From: Neurospora tetraspora
Taxonomy: Eukaryota > Ascomycota > Sordariomycetes > Sordariales > Sordariaceae
Direction of reading: 5' to 3'
Assembly (NCBI RefSeq): GCF_033439725.1
Contig: NW_026944383.1
Coordinates: 3,968,001 to 4,032,000, forward strand
Length of the DNA: 64,000 nucleotides
The notes under the pieces are model-generated. The model was given only the letters and a program-made list of their open reading frames with translations. It searched no databases and was not told where the DNA came from. The position numbers and the translations under genes are program-made. This document shows, piece by piece, positions 55,210-64,000 of this stretch. Every line of letters begins with the position of its first letter. The stretch's first letter is position 1.

Positions 55210-57432
55210 TCAAAGCTCCTCGAGATCCGATAGACTGGTTAGTGAAGAAATTGAGAGCTTGTCGTCATCCTCCTCGTCCTTGATTTGGTTGATACCATTT
55301 CCATTCGACTTGATGTTTTCGCCCTGCTGCTTTGCATCATCCTGATCCTTGGACTTGACCTTATCATCGTCCTCGATGTGAATGATAACATTGCCATTGG
55401 ACTTAACATCTTCGTCCTCCTGCTTTGCGCTGCCCTGGTCCTCGTACTTGAGCTTATCCCCATCCTCGTGTTTCAACTTGCTCTCATACTCGTACCTGAG
55501 ATGAGCCTCATCTTCATCTCTGAGCCCCATCTCATCATTCTGACTTTCCTCGTCTTCTTCGTCCTCATACAAGACGTGGTCTGCATCTTCTTCGTTCAGA
55601 AGCTCTCCCACCCATACGCTATCCTTCATGATATTCCTCGCCTCTTCCTCTGTCACTTCCTGATTCGCTTGCTGAATTCGATCCTCCATAATCAGCCGCA
55701 CTGCCAACTCTGGGACCAACACGGATTGTACGTATACCATATAGCCACGCTTCGACACCAAGCGATCTTGTACTGCTCTGTTCCGTAGCTCTGACGAGAA
55801 ATTGTTGACTAGATGTTCTGACATAATTCGCAGACCGCGCATGCCGTAGTATCCAGGAGTCAGATTCCCATCGGATTTCAGTAGAGTCTTGTTTTGGCCC
55901 GACTTGATCTTGTTGCTAAACACGGTGGCGTAATAGGATTCCCCGCCGTTGAGAACGGAGCGAAGAAAGTCATAGTGCTTCTTTATCCGCTTGTCCATCA
56001 CGGTCCAATCGATGTCGGGATATCCCTTCTCCAGCCATTCCTTATTGGCCGAATCCCTCTTGTGAGACTGGCAGAACTGTTGTTCTTGGTGAAGAGTCAT
56101 TCTGGGATGCTTCGCTTTAAACCCTTCGAAGAAGGACTTATCGACTTCCTCGTCACACATTGGGCAGAGGACAACTCGCGAGCTTTTGAATGTAGAGTCG
56201 AGGCTCGAAAGAGGTGAACCTGGCGATCCGGGCATCGTGGTATCTGCTGCTGCACGGTCCGATGTTTCATCGTCCTCCAAGTCATAGCCAGATGACATAT
56301 CCCCCGTCTCCTGAGAGCGCTTGCGTGGTGGCTTCGCCCGCCTTATCTTGCGCTTCTCCATGGGCTTCTTGATGGGCGAGACCTGGTCTCCTGATAGCGC
56401 ATCGAATAAACGTGGAATACGGAGTTTGGGACTGGGACGCTCCAGTATCTCGACTTTTGTCGGCAGTTGCAATGTTGTGCGTGATTTAGTCGATGGGGTG
56501 CGAGTTTGTTGCTTTTGGGCTGCAATATGCTTCTTATTCGAAACCAGGGCATTGCTTTTCGCTGCTGATGCTTTGGCCTTGCTTCCATATGCTGTCTTGC
56601 CTCCGTATCCTGCCGTTTTCCTAGGAGCCCCCCATCGCATTATAGCGTCTATATTGGCCTTCAAGTGGCTACCCAACTCCTCACTCTTATGTGTCTGTGT
56701 CTTCGCCTTCTTCTGAGGTTGGTCGTCCTCGATGTCATCGTCGCTCAGGGGACCCAATGTTCGCTTCCTACTAGCCGACGCACGCGTGTTCCTTTTGCCA
56801 TAGCCAGATCCATCTAGTGTCGTACCGGATACAGCCTCGTCCTCAGTCGTGGTGAGCTTATCACCATCGAGAGGTGACAAAGCAGGCTTCTTTATCTGTT
56901 GGCCTCGGATAAATGTCGGTTGAATGCCTCCCCTATTGGAAAATGGGTCGTCGTCGTCGTCGTCACTGCTGCTCACAGGAGGGTCATCGACGTTAACGGT
57001 CTTTTCAGACTTTGCGATGTCCCTGCCACCGCCGGTACTTTTTGGGAAGTCGTTGAATTTGGGAACTTCCGTGGCAAGCCAAACATCATCTTTCCTGGTG
57101 ATTGGATCGTGACCATTGTCGCTAGCTGACTTGAACCTGGGAACAGACATATCCTGAGGCTTCTTCACTACCGGACCATCCTCATCGTCGCGGTCGATTC
57201 CCGGGAACTTGGGAATATACATATCGTTACTTTGCTTGGGTCCTGAACTGCCGATGTCGTTGACTGACGCTCTGAACTTGGGGACTGGTACGTCCGCGGC
57301 AAATGTGTCTTCGGAAAACATTGGGCCGTTCTCGGAAACCACAGGCCTTCTAAAAGTCGATAGAAGTGGTTTAAGTTGTTGATTCTTATTCAATCCAACG
57401 ACTCGGGCGCGTTGGTCTTGGGTGTCGTTCAT
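55210..57432 (-). CDS. rtc4: RTC4-domain protein (restriction of telomere capping 4)
   Basis: Single exon, 740 residues. The N-terminal 130 residues carry four copies of an [IV]P[KR]F motif at about 24-residue spacing (Pro51, Pro74, Pro98, Pro124). A disordered acidic/basic region with a Ser-Asp run (SSSDDDDDDPF) and nuclear-localisation-like stretches (KKPMEKRKIRRAKPPRKRS) follows. The RTC4-like domain spans roughly 420-610: VVLCPMCDEEVDKSFFE, HQEQQFCQSHKRDSANKEWLEKGYPDIDW, KHYDFLRSVLNG and GYYGMRGLRIMSEHL. The C-terminal 100 residues are Asp/Glu/Lys-rich and contain imperfect repeats (KSNGN twice). In yeast, Rtc4 was found through telomere-capping genetics and its biochemical role is unknown; fungal members are often annotated only by domain. 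A nuclear role is inferred. It is divergent from dynamitin. Confidence 0.88.
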   Translation of the reverse strand: MNDTQDQRARVVGLNKNQQLKPLLSTFRRPVVSENGPMFSEDTFAADVPVPKFRASVNDIGSSGPKQSNDMYIPKFPGIDRDDEDGPVVKKPQDMSVPRFKSASDNGHDPITRKDDVWLATEVPKFNDFPKSTGGGRDIAKSEKTVNVDDPPVSSSDDDDDDPFSNRGGIQPTFIRGQQIKKPALSPLDGDKLTTTEDEAVSGTTLDGSGYGKRNTRASASRKRTLGPLSDDDIEDDQPQKKAKTQTHKSEELGSHLKANIDAIMRWGAPRKTAGYGGKTAYGSKAKASAAKSNALVSNKKHIAAQKQQTRTPSTKSRTTLQLPTKVEILERPSPKLRIPRLFDALSGDQVSPIKKPMEKRKIRRAKPPRKRSQETGDMSSGYDLEDDETSDRAAADTTMPGSPGSPLSSLDSTFKSSRVVLCPMCDEEVDKSFFEGFKAKHPRMTLHQEQQFCQSHKRDSANKEWLEKGYPDIDWTVMDKRIKKHYDFLRSVLNGGESYYATVFSNKIKSGQNKTLLKSDGNLTPGYYGMRGLRIMSEHLVNNFSSELRNRAVQDRLVSKRGYMVYVQSVLVPELAVRLIMEDRIQQANQEVTEEEARNIMKDSVWVGELLNEEDADHVLYEDEEDEESQNDEMGLRDEDEAHLRYEYESKLKHEDGDKLKYEDQGSAKQEDEDVKSNGNVIIHIEDDDKVKSKDQDDAKQQGENIKSNGNGINQIKDEEDDDKLSISSLTSLSDLEEL

Positions 57433-58190
57433 ACGAACTATAACGATCGTGGGAAAATCGGTGTCTTGCTGGTTCTTGGGAAGGCTTGTTCAAGACTGGA
57501 AACTGAATTTTGCAGATAAGGCGAATAACTCCCACGTGAGTTGAAGATCAATCAAGACCGGTGCTATATCGTTCAGCGTAGAACTGGCCTGGGAAAATGC
57601 TAAAAGTTTTGCGGCGGATAGCAGAGAACCTGGATGCCGGATGTTTTCTGAATAAATGCCGGACGTTTTCTGAGTGAATGCAGGAATGGCCCTGCATATA
57701 ACCTGCGCCGTGGTCGTTAGTTTTAAGATGACTGGTGTAGTGGAGTGTCATGAACAAGTCAAATACCTACATACCGAACTAGGGAAATCCCGAGTCGTTC
57801 ACTTTCATCTCATTTTATGTTTTTCGAAGGGAAAACGCGACGGTGAGCCACGAATCCAAGCATAGGGTGAGTACTAGATGCAGTTTGAAAGTAGGACAAC
57901 TCCAGGACAGGACGGGGACGCGTCCCCTCTCTCCCGTCGTGTAATTGGCGGGGCCGCGGGGCGCTCCTGCCCCCCCTGTCAACGTGCATGATAGGCGGCG
58001 CAAACAGCACTATAGCTCCAGCACATCACATCCGACTTGACTTCGTAGCTCCAGAACAACAAAAGCCATAACCACATTCGCGCACGAGAACGACAACTTG
58101 ATCCGACGTCGATTTACGTCAACTTCTCTGAGTAGCAAGATCAACTTTCGATAACCTCGGGACTTGTGGCGCATAGACCAATCGACACAG
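57433..58190. promoter_or_regulatory. Divergent promoter, rtc4 / dynamitin
   Basis: A 758-nt divergent gap. No gene is seen inside. The last 100 nt, before dynamitin, contain short CA/TC-rich leader-like sequence. No specific factor site was identified. Confidence 0.4.
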
Positions 58191-59599
58191 ATGGCGTCCA
58201 GTCGAAAGTATGCTGCCCTGCCGGACCTGGTAAGCCCGCATGCTCTGGAACTCTGCAAACGAACTGGTGGCTAACCACACCGCAACCCAGGATTCCGCGC
58301 CAGATATCTACGAAACACCAGAACTAACAGACGACAATTCCACAGTTCCGGTGAGCTGACTCGCAGCTATTCCATTCGGTCCAAAACTGACCATGTCCTA
58401 AGCCTACAACTGTGAGGTCACCCTCCGATGACGAGTTCGATGAGGAAGAGGATGATTCTGCCGCCATCTCCCGATCGCGTCTCCGGATCGATGCGGCCCG
58501 TTCGAGGTTCATGCCTGCTGCGGTAGACGCCAGCGACGTCGACTTCTCAGACCGGCTCAACAGCAAGAGGAAATCCTACAAGACTGCAAGTCGGCGGCAA
58601 CGGATTCTAGAGGATGGCACCGAGGAGCTGGGCGACCTAAGCGATGAGGATGACGCAGAAAACCTGGCGAGAAAGCTTGCACGGCTAAAGCGCGAAATCG
58701 AGGAAGCCAAGGAGGAGTACGAGAGGCAGAAGGCAGCGGCAGAGCAGCCCAAAGCAGAGACGGTGGGCCAGGACGAGGAGGAAATCGAATCCCTGAGCAG
58801 GACCTTGGATGAGATGTCAAAGCTCGATGACTTGCTTGCGCCTAGAGCTACCGTCGCAGGACCAACCAAGTCTGTTCGCATCGATGAGGGACCGTCGGAA
58901 ACGACAGAAGGCTTCGCGAGTTACACCGTTACCTATGCACCGACCTACGAGGAAACACATGCGCTAGCAAAGGCAGCCGACTTTGACCAACGGCTCGTCA
59001 TCCTTGAGAAGGCCCTAGGGGTTGGGTCTCCAGAGATGCCCGAGTTCGATTCAAACGGCCTGCCGAGAGCGATACTACCCATTCTCGAGACTCTCCATAG
59101 TCAGGTCAAGACCTTGTCTGAGGCCTCAACATCCTCATTGGACAGCATCACTCGCAGAGTTCGAACCTTGGCACAGGAGGCCGAAAGTCTCGAGAAAGCG
59201 CGCAAGAATGCAAAGGCAGCTCAGGAAGCACTTGCATCGACAGGCGCGACGCCAGTAGTTGATCCAACTGCGGCCGAAGACTCGGAGCTGACGACCAAGA
59301 TCAACGCCCTCTACGGGACCATCCCAACGATCGAGAACCTGACACCTCTATTACCCCCTCTGCTGGACCGTCTAAGGTCTCTCAGGGTGATTCATGCCGA
59401 TGCCGCCACGGCATCTGAGACGCTGGCACGTCTAGAAGCAAAGCAGGCTGATATGGCAGGTGATATTCAACAGTGGAGAGAGGGCCTGGAAAAGGTTGAG
59501 ACAGCCATGAAGGATGGAGACGCTGCTATGCTCAAGAACATGGACGTAATGTCGGGATGGATCAAGGAGCTGGAGGCGAAGATGGCCAAGTTGAACTGA
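58191..59599 (+). CDS. jnm1: Dynactin subunit 2 (dynamitin, p50)
   Basis: Three exons (58191-58229, 58291-58350, 58403-59599) encode 431 residues; introns are 61 and 52 nt and all junctions are phase 0. The N-terminus MASSRKYAALPDLDSAPDIYETPEL is the conserved dynamitin leader (KYA-LP-LD-APD-YET), which binds the Arp1 filament. An acidic SDDEFDEEEDDSA patch, DVDFSDRL and a long series of coiled coils follow (LARKLARLKREIEEAKEEYE; LEKARKNAKAAQEAL; a C-terminal LKNMDVMSGWIKELEAKMAK). The middle contains DFDQRLVILEKALG, another family mark. Dynamitin forms the shoulder of the dynactin complex, the dynein activator for minus-end transport of nuclei, endosomes and vesicles in hyphae. The start is fixed by GACAGATGG context and the conserved leader. 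The acceptor of intron 2 is AAG, weaker than CAG. Confidence 0.95.
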
Positions 59600-60506
59600 A
59601 CGCCATGTTTGTTGTGTCCAAGTATCATACCCAAGTCTAGGTGAAATGGCTATCACATACTCCATGTTACTTGTCACTGCGAGATTCCAACTGAACGGAC
59701 ACATCACTACGTAATTTTCTGTGAGATATTCCGGTGTGTTGAAATTTGAGGCTGAGACGTCTAGATTTAAACACCATTGGTAAATCTATACATACCTACA
59801 CAATTGCAGAAAGTCGAGTATTCAAGTTACCAATTGGTACTTCTCCGAGATGAGAACCCTGACGACTCAAAGCTCCAAGGTTTCGTGGAGCTTCCATCTT
59901 CAATTGCAGGCCCACTCAATAACCAATCAGGTGGGTCCTCCAGCGACGCTTGGACCCATTCACGTTCTTCGATAAAAGGTTGAGTTCTGCAATCAGCAGA
60001 AATTTTTCCTCTTGCACACTCATTCCCAGGCTCTCTGGCAGCGACTCCTCAACGCCTGGCTTTAGTTTCTCCAAGTGGAATATCACGATGGCCTCGTGAA
60101 GACTGTTACTGCCGAGATCCAATGGGATCCTGCAAAGCTGTTATTATGCTTTGAGCAGCTGCTCTCGTCACTAGTGCGATCTGCACGTGACGGAGACAAT
60201 TCGACGATGCGCCGGTCTTGAAGCCCAGAATTTCTGAGCGAGATGACGCATTTCCTAACGAAACAACCACCAGCAAATCCTCAATTGGTAAGTCTTCATC
60301 CCAACACGCCCAATTGGGTTTCCTACACCACGGCTCGGATGATGCATTAAATTATTTGCTACTCTGAAGTACATTGATGTCTCAATAATCACCAAGATCT
60401 CTGACTATCCAGCCACCAATCACTTCGTCTTACATCTTCATGATCCCTTTGCGTTCAAGAAGGCTAACAAGACACAGTTTTGGCAGGTTCTGATCCACAA
60501 ATAACA
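59600..60506. other. Intergenic and leader of molybdopterin synthase subunit
   Basis: A 907-nt gap. The first half holds the dynamitin 3' UTR and no called gene. From about 60240 it should be the leader of the next gene, with a likely leader intron at 60288-60477 (donor TTG/GTAAGT, branch GGCTAACA, acceptor ACACAG). Confidence 0.5.
60243..60504 (+). other. Possible spliced uORF before molybdopterin synthase subunit
   Basis: If the leader intron 60288-60477 is removed, an ATG at 60243 opens a 23-codon frame (60243-60287 joined to 60478-60504) that ends in TAA two bases before the main ATG at 60507. Each signal is visible, but the transcript start and splicing are inferred. Confidence 0.35.
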
Positions 60507-60806
60507 ATGAGCGCGCCGAAACCCCCAAAGGGTCACTTCAACATCCTTTACTTCGCAAGTGCTAGCTCCCACACGGGCAAGGATATGGAAGCTCTGCCAG
60601 CGCCGCTGCCCTTGCGGAAACTCTTCGACACACTCGAGGAGCGGTACCAGGGCATTCGGGAAACGGTGCTTGATCACAGCCTGGTCACGATAAACTTGAG
60701 TTACGTGGAGATGCCGAGCAGTGAGGATGAAGACGGCGAGGATAACGCTGTTGTTATACAAGAAGGGGACGAGGTGGCTATCATACCTCCGGTCAGCTCC
60801 GGTTGA
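60507..60806 (+). CDS. cnxG: Molybdopterin synthase sulfur carrier subunit (MOCS2A/CnxG)
   Basis: Coding part is one exon, 99 residues, of ubiquitin-like beta-grasp fold. It begins MSAPKPPKGHFNILYFASA, the first strand with the YFA-A motif of MoaD proteins. LPLRKLFDTLEERYQGI and LVTINLSYVEM follow, and it ends with GDEVAIIPPVSSG, the family's C-terminal strand and tail. The terminal glycine is converted to a thiocarboxylate by the E1-like protein and donates sulfur to precursor Z (cPMP) in complex with the large subunit MOCS2B/CnxH. This makes molybdopterin for nitrate reductase, xanthine dehydrogenase and sulfite oxidase. The tail ends Ser-Gly rather than the usual Gly-Gly. An Asp/Glu-rich loop (SSEDEDGEDN) is a fungal-type insertion. 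Cytosolic. Confidence 0.9.
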   Translation: MSAPKPPKGHFNILYFASASSHTGKDMEALPAPLPLRKLFDTLEERYQGIRETVLDHSLVTINLSYVEMPSSEDEDGEDNAVVIQEGDEVAIIPPVSSG

Positions 60807-61540
60807 GAGCGGGGGATACATACGGACACCGTCCATTACCTACGAACAAATAGAACGACAGTGTTTGAACAGGACAATATGTTGGTTGTGTGAAGCTTGC
60901 TGTTTCGAATCAAGTCCCGTTATAGACTCTAGACTCCTTTGATATATCTTCAGAGAAAGCCATCTGTTCAACCCGGTCCACGCATTCCATTCCATTGACC
61001 CCCACACTTGAATGGTGTAGTTGTGATGAACAACACCTCGCAGGACCATCATTATTTTGACATACACTGGAATGTTATCATTCCTTCTCAAGAGCAAAAT
61101 ACCTCTAGGTTGCGATCGGCCAGATGCCCCCCTCCTTCCGCTGTTCCCGTCGCTAATACCTACTTTAGCTACCGCCATCTGATACCTACCCCGCAATCAC
61201 GCCCACGGTCAACTGTACGCGAACTGGAATGAGCTGTACCCAACGCTGCCGTGGTCACCAGTGGAGTAAGCCGTTAGCAGGCCAACCCTCGTCTCACCTC
61301 CTTACCTTAATTGCCTGTCCACCGGGCACCCCGTACGCTTCTTATTACACCGGACCCGGCACCGCAAAGGGGTTGTTATTACTGTAGTCCATCCTCCTCG
61401 TTGCTACCTTACCTCTCACTTGTAAACAACAGCACGAGAAGCTCAGAACATCACGAGCCCAACTTCATCCATACCCAAGACAAACAATCTCCATATACGC
61501 AAACCACCTCTCAGCCCTCCACCATCTCGAACCCGAAACC
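60807..61540. other. Intergenic, between two plus-strand genes
   Basis: A 734-nt gap with the 3' UTR of the molybdopterin synthase subunit and the promoter and leader of the SH3BGR-like gene (the last 200 nt are CA/CC-rich, low in G). No gene seen. Confidence 0.5.
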
Positions 61541-62805
61541 ATGGCGTCATCGCTGAGAGAGCTCGAGGCCGATCCGGCCCTCTACATCTATACCTCCCTG
61601 ACGGCCGGCTCGTCGCACATCGTGACGGCCACCTCCCGACTCGAGACCATCCTTCGAGCCAACCGCATCCCTTTCAAGGCCGTCGACATGGCCACAAACG
61701 ACAAGGCGCGCATGCTCTGGGGTCGCCGTGCCGGCAAGGACCCTAACGGCCGTGTGCGAAAGCTGCCGGCTCTGGTCCAGGAGGGTTTCGTCGTGGGTGT
61801 AAGTTGTTGTCACACCACCACCACCACCACCACCGTTTTCTTCCCACTAGACCTCTGTCTTCTTTTTTAAACAATTTCGAAACTAACTTTCAATACGTAC
61901 AGGACATCGTCGAAATCGAAGAATGGAACGAATACGGCGAGCTCAAGCAGCACGTCACCATCTTCCAAGACGAATTCACCCAGCCGCCCATCGGTTCCGT
62001 TCCGCCTAAGCCAAAGTACGGCAAGAAGAAGAAGCCTGCTGCCGAACCTTCCGCCGCCGGCGCCAGCCCGAGCGGTACAGCAGCGAGCGGCGTCGCATCA
62101 CAAGTCAAGAGCGCGACAGAGTCTGCCGCCGCTCAGATGGCGCTGCCGATCCGCACCCTAGCCGAAGAAGCCGCCGCAAAGGCTAAGGAGAAGGTACAGG
62201 CTGCGACAAAGGCCGTTAGCAGTGCCGTGGAGCCAAAACTGGAGAAGAAGGAAGAGCAGAAGGAAGAAGACAACAAGAAGGTGGATGAGGATAAGGCAGA
62301 AGCTGAGAAGACGGCGGCACTAGCACCATCCGCGACTATCGAGCCCGCTGCCGCTGCAAGCAAGACCCCCAAAGCGGCGACTGTAGAGGACGAAGAGGAC
62401 GCAGAGGCTGGAAAGATGACGACTACAACGACGACGACAACAGAAACAAAGCCAGAAGAGCCCGCGGCGACGACAACGAAACCAACAACAGAATCCCCAG
62501 TCACAACAACCAACCCAGTCCCGATCCCAACCCCCAGTTCCCCCGCTCAACCTCACCCATCTTCAGCAGCAGAGGCAGCAGGCTTTGGTCTCCAATCACC
62601 CACCTCAGGCGGGTGGAAGGACGACAGCGGGGCGTCGCGAACGGTGCAGTCGCCTACGTCGACGACGTGGCAGCCGACGGACGTGGACGCGCCGATTACC
62701 TCTTTGCAGGGCGCTCTGATAGCCAGTGCGTCGGAGGAGGAGATCAAGGAGATTGAGAGGGCGCAGACTATTAAGGAGGTTCCTGATGAGGAGGTTGAGG
62801 AATAG
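61541..62805 (+). CDS. SH3BGR-like thioredoxin-fold protein with Ala/Thr-rich tail
   Basis: Two exons (61541-61798, 61903-62805) with a 104-nt intron encode 386 residues. The first 110 residues match the SH3BGR/SH3BGRL family, a thioredoxin/glutaredoxin fold without the CxxC active site. Marks are LYIYTSLTAGSSHIVTATSRLETILRANRIPFKAVDMA, then LWGRRAG, RKLPALVQEGFVVGDIVEIEEWNEYGELKQHV. No redox cysteine pair is present. The remaining 270 residues are low-complexity: Lys/Ala/Glu-rich coiled-coil-like (AAAKAKEKVQAATKAV), then a poly-Thr tract and a Pro/Ser/Thr-rich tail ending IKEVPDEEVEE. Fungal members of this family have no clear function; links to the actin cytoskeleton are a guess from animal SH3BGR proteins. 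Start context ACCATGG is strong. Confidence 0.85.
61813..61833. repeat. CAC trinucleotide repeat in intron
   Basis: Seven perfect CAC units within the SH3BGR-like intron, 14 nt after the donor. If the intron is retained, they read as threonine codons in the continuing frame before a TAA stop. Confidence 0.9.
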
Positions 62806-63174
62806 TGTACTTATGGGGTGACTAAACGGGAAGGGGAAGGATTGTAAGGTGGTAATTAAAGCAAGTATAATATTCTGTTGATATCCAGGAGGTAGCTCAG
62901 ACATAATCAAGAAACCATACCCATCTATTACATACTCCTGATCTGAGTAGTCGCCACGCCAACTTCATGTTCTCCATCATCGTCTATGTTGCTTAATTAT
63001 TTACTTATTCCTCTCCTTTAATGCACCCCCCGGATTTCTATAGACATATCCAAAAGGTAGTGTAGTCCCCATCCCGTCTCTCAATTACGTACATACGGCG
63101 CAGCGTGACAACGAACCGCATTATCACACCCCTTTCCCTCCTCCCATGCTATCCAAAATCATACCACCAACCTC
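62806..63174. other. Intergenic, convergent
   Basis: Convergent 369-nt gap between the SH3BGR-like gene and pex6, holding two 3' UTRs. No gene recognised. Confidence 0.55.
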
Positions 63175-64000
63175 CTAATCATACAACCCCTCATCCTCAT
63201 CTCCACCCGCCTCCTGGAAAGGCGAAACGGCTTCCTTGCCCTTTTCATTGTCAACCGCCTTTCCCTTTCCCTTGCGGTCCGCGCCGTCATCACCCATCGT
63301 AATAGCCAGCATACCGTTTCCGTTCTCCCCGTGTCCATTCACCCCATTGGTAACCTCAGCACCCTCCTTCTTCTTATCCTTATCCTTAGCCCCCTCAAAC
63401 ATAGCCCTAACCTGCTCATAATGCTCCAACTCGCCCGCACTAACGGAGGGCACCAGTTCCCTGTGCGCATCCAAAAAGTCTTCTTCGGTGACCATGACGC
63501 TGATGTCCTCCTTGGTGGCGTAGTGGTCGAAGAAGTAAGCGGTGGAGACCTGTTTTCCCTCAGGACCGGCGGCGGCGTTGAGTTCCTTGATCTTGGTGTC
63601 GACCAGCGTGGCTTGGCGGGTGACGGCTTTCAGCATGGCGTCGGAGCAGAGGGCGTAGAAGTCGGCGCCGGTGTAGGTGAAGGGGAGACGCTCGGCGACG
63701 GAGCGGAGGGAGACGGTTGGGTGGAGGGTGAATCTGTTGGGAAGGGGGGGTATTTGTTAGTTTTTGATGTAAGAGGGGAAAAGGGGAAGGGGGAGAGGGA
63801 AAAAAAAAATACGTACTTCCTAGTCAAAGCCTCCATGATAGTCACCTGCTTGTCGTGCGTGTCCGAGACACCCAGGTACAACATCTTATCGAAGCGACCG
63901 GGTCTCAGCAGCGCCTGATCAAGCAGATCAGGTCTGTTGGTCGCACCAATGACGAACACACCTCCACCTTCGCCGCCCGACATGCCGTCGAGCTCCGCCA
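63175..64000 (-). CDS. pex6: Peroxin Pex6, C-terminal part (5' end outside window)
   Basis: Partial gene: the last two exons (beyond 64000 down to 63817, and 63733-63175) code about 247 C-terminal residues; intron 83 nt, donor GTACGT, acceptor AACAG. The visible part is the second AAA domain from just after Walker [26 protein letters not shown], with sensor 1 Asn and both arginine fingers of the second region of homology, then KMLYLGV, the [23 protein letters not shown] helix with sensor 2 region, and [13 protein letters not shown]. An acidic, Gly/Lys-rich tail ends DEDEGLYD. Pex6 and Pex1 form the peroxisomal AAA unfoldase that extracts ubiquitinated Pex5 from the membrane for reuse. The start, N-terminal domains and Walker motifs lie to the right of the window. 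Confidence 0.95.

Noticed and set aside
59777-60220. Fragments resembling the end of an adenylation or condensation domain
   Set aside because: A few words (LVLLRDENPDD; VEYHDGLV) look vaguely NRPS-like, but they are in different frames, interrupted by stops, and too short to support a relic.
60288-60477. Coding N-terminal extension of the molybdopterin synthase subunit through the upstream exon
   Set aside because: Joining the upstream ATG exon to the next exon reaches a TAA before the MoaD-like domain, so it is a uORF at most; the conserved protein starts at 60507.
1-64000. tRNA, 5S rRNA, snRNA, CRISPR or viral elements
   Set aside because: Visual search for T-arm and B-box like words, dispersed fungal 5S sequence and regular spacer repeats found no convincing candidate; a tRNAscan-SE and Infernal run would settle this.

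Overview
This window is nuclear DNA of a filamentous ascomycete, most likely a Sordariomycete close to Neurospora, Podospora or Chaetomium. The genes carry short introns (mostly 54-107 nt) with GTAAGT/GTATGT-type donors and CTAAC/CTGAC branch sites. One AT-rich block at the left edge looks like repeat-induced point mutation (RIP). The proteins are typical of the group: an adenylate cyclase of about 2270 residues with RA, LRR, PP2C-like and cyclase domains, a CreB-type deubiquitinase and a fungal xylose reductase. I found no bacterial, viral or plasmid genes, no CRISPR and no convincing tRNA or rRNA.

Layout, left to right: RIP-like AT-rich tract (1-360); GNAT acetyltransferase (-); ribosomal protein eL20 (-); CSN12/Thp1-type PCI protein (+); BTB/POZ protein (-); membrane-anchored alpha/beta hydrolase (-); PP1 regulator Sds22 (+); D-xylose reductase (-); Ser/Thr-rich single-pass membrane protein (-); peroxisomal ABC half-transporter of the PXA/ABCD type (-); Psr1-type HAD phosphatase (+); Sec61-beta (+); CreB/USP12-46-type deubiquitinase (+); Yos1/IER3IP1 (-), a small three-exon gene visible only after splicing; adenylate cyclase (-); RTC4-domain protein (-); dynamitin, dynactin p50 (+); molybdopterin synthase small subunit (+); SH3BGR-like thioredoxin-fold protein (+); and the 3' end of PEX6 (-), cut by the window edge. 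That is twenty genes in 64 kb, separated by gaps of 0.4-4.9 kb. Splice sites were assigned by eye from reading-frame phase, splice consensus and family conservation. Coordinates run from start codon to stop codon.

Most genes are housekeeping. Loose functional themes are carbon sensing and use (adenylate cyclase, CreB, xylose reductase), the peroxisome (ABCD transporter, PEX6), the early secretory pathway (Sec61-beta, Yos1), and phosphatase control (Sds22, Psr1). Nothing shows these to be co-regulated clusters, and I found no clearly undescribed multi-gene system.

The most interesting details are small: a 14-nt micro-exon and an intron inside the catalytic-cysteine codon of the CreB-like enzyme, with a second acceptor 8 nt upstream; a GC-AG intron in sds22; a periodic [IV]P[KR]F motif in the RTC4 protein; a possible spliced uORF ending two bases before the molybdopterin synthase start; and paired GGTTAAA boxes upstream of xylose reductase.
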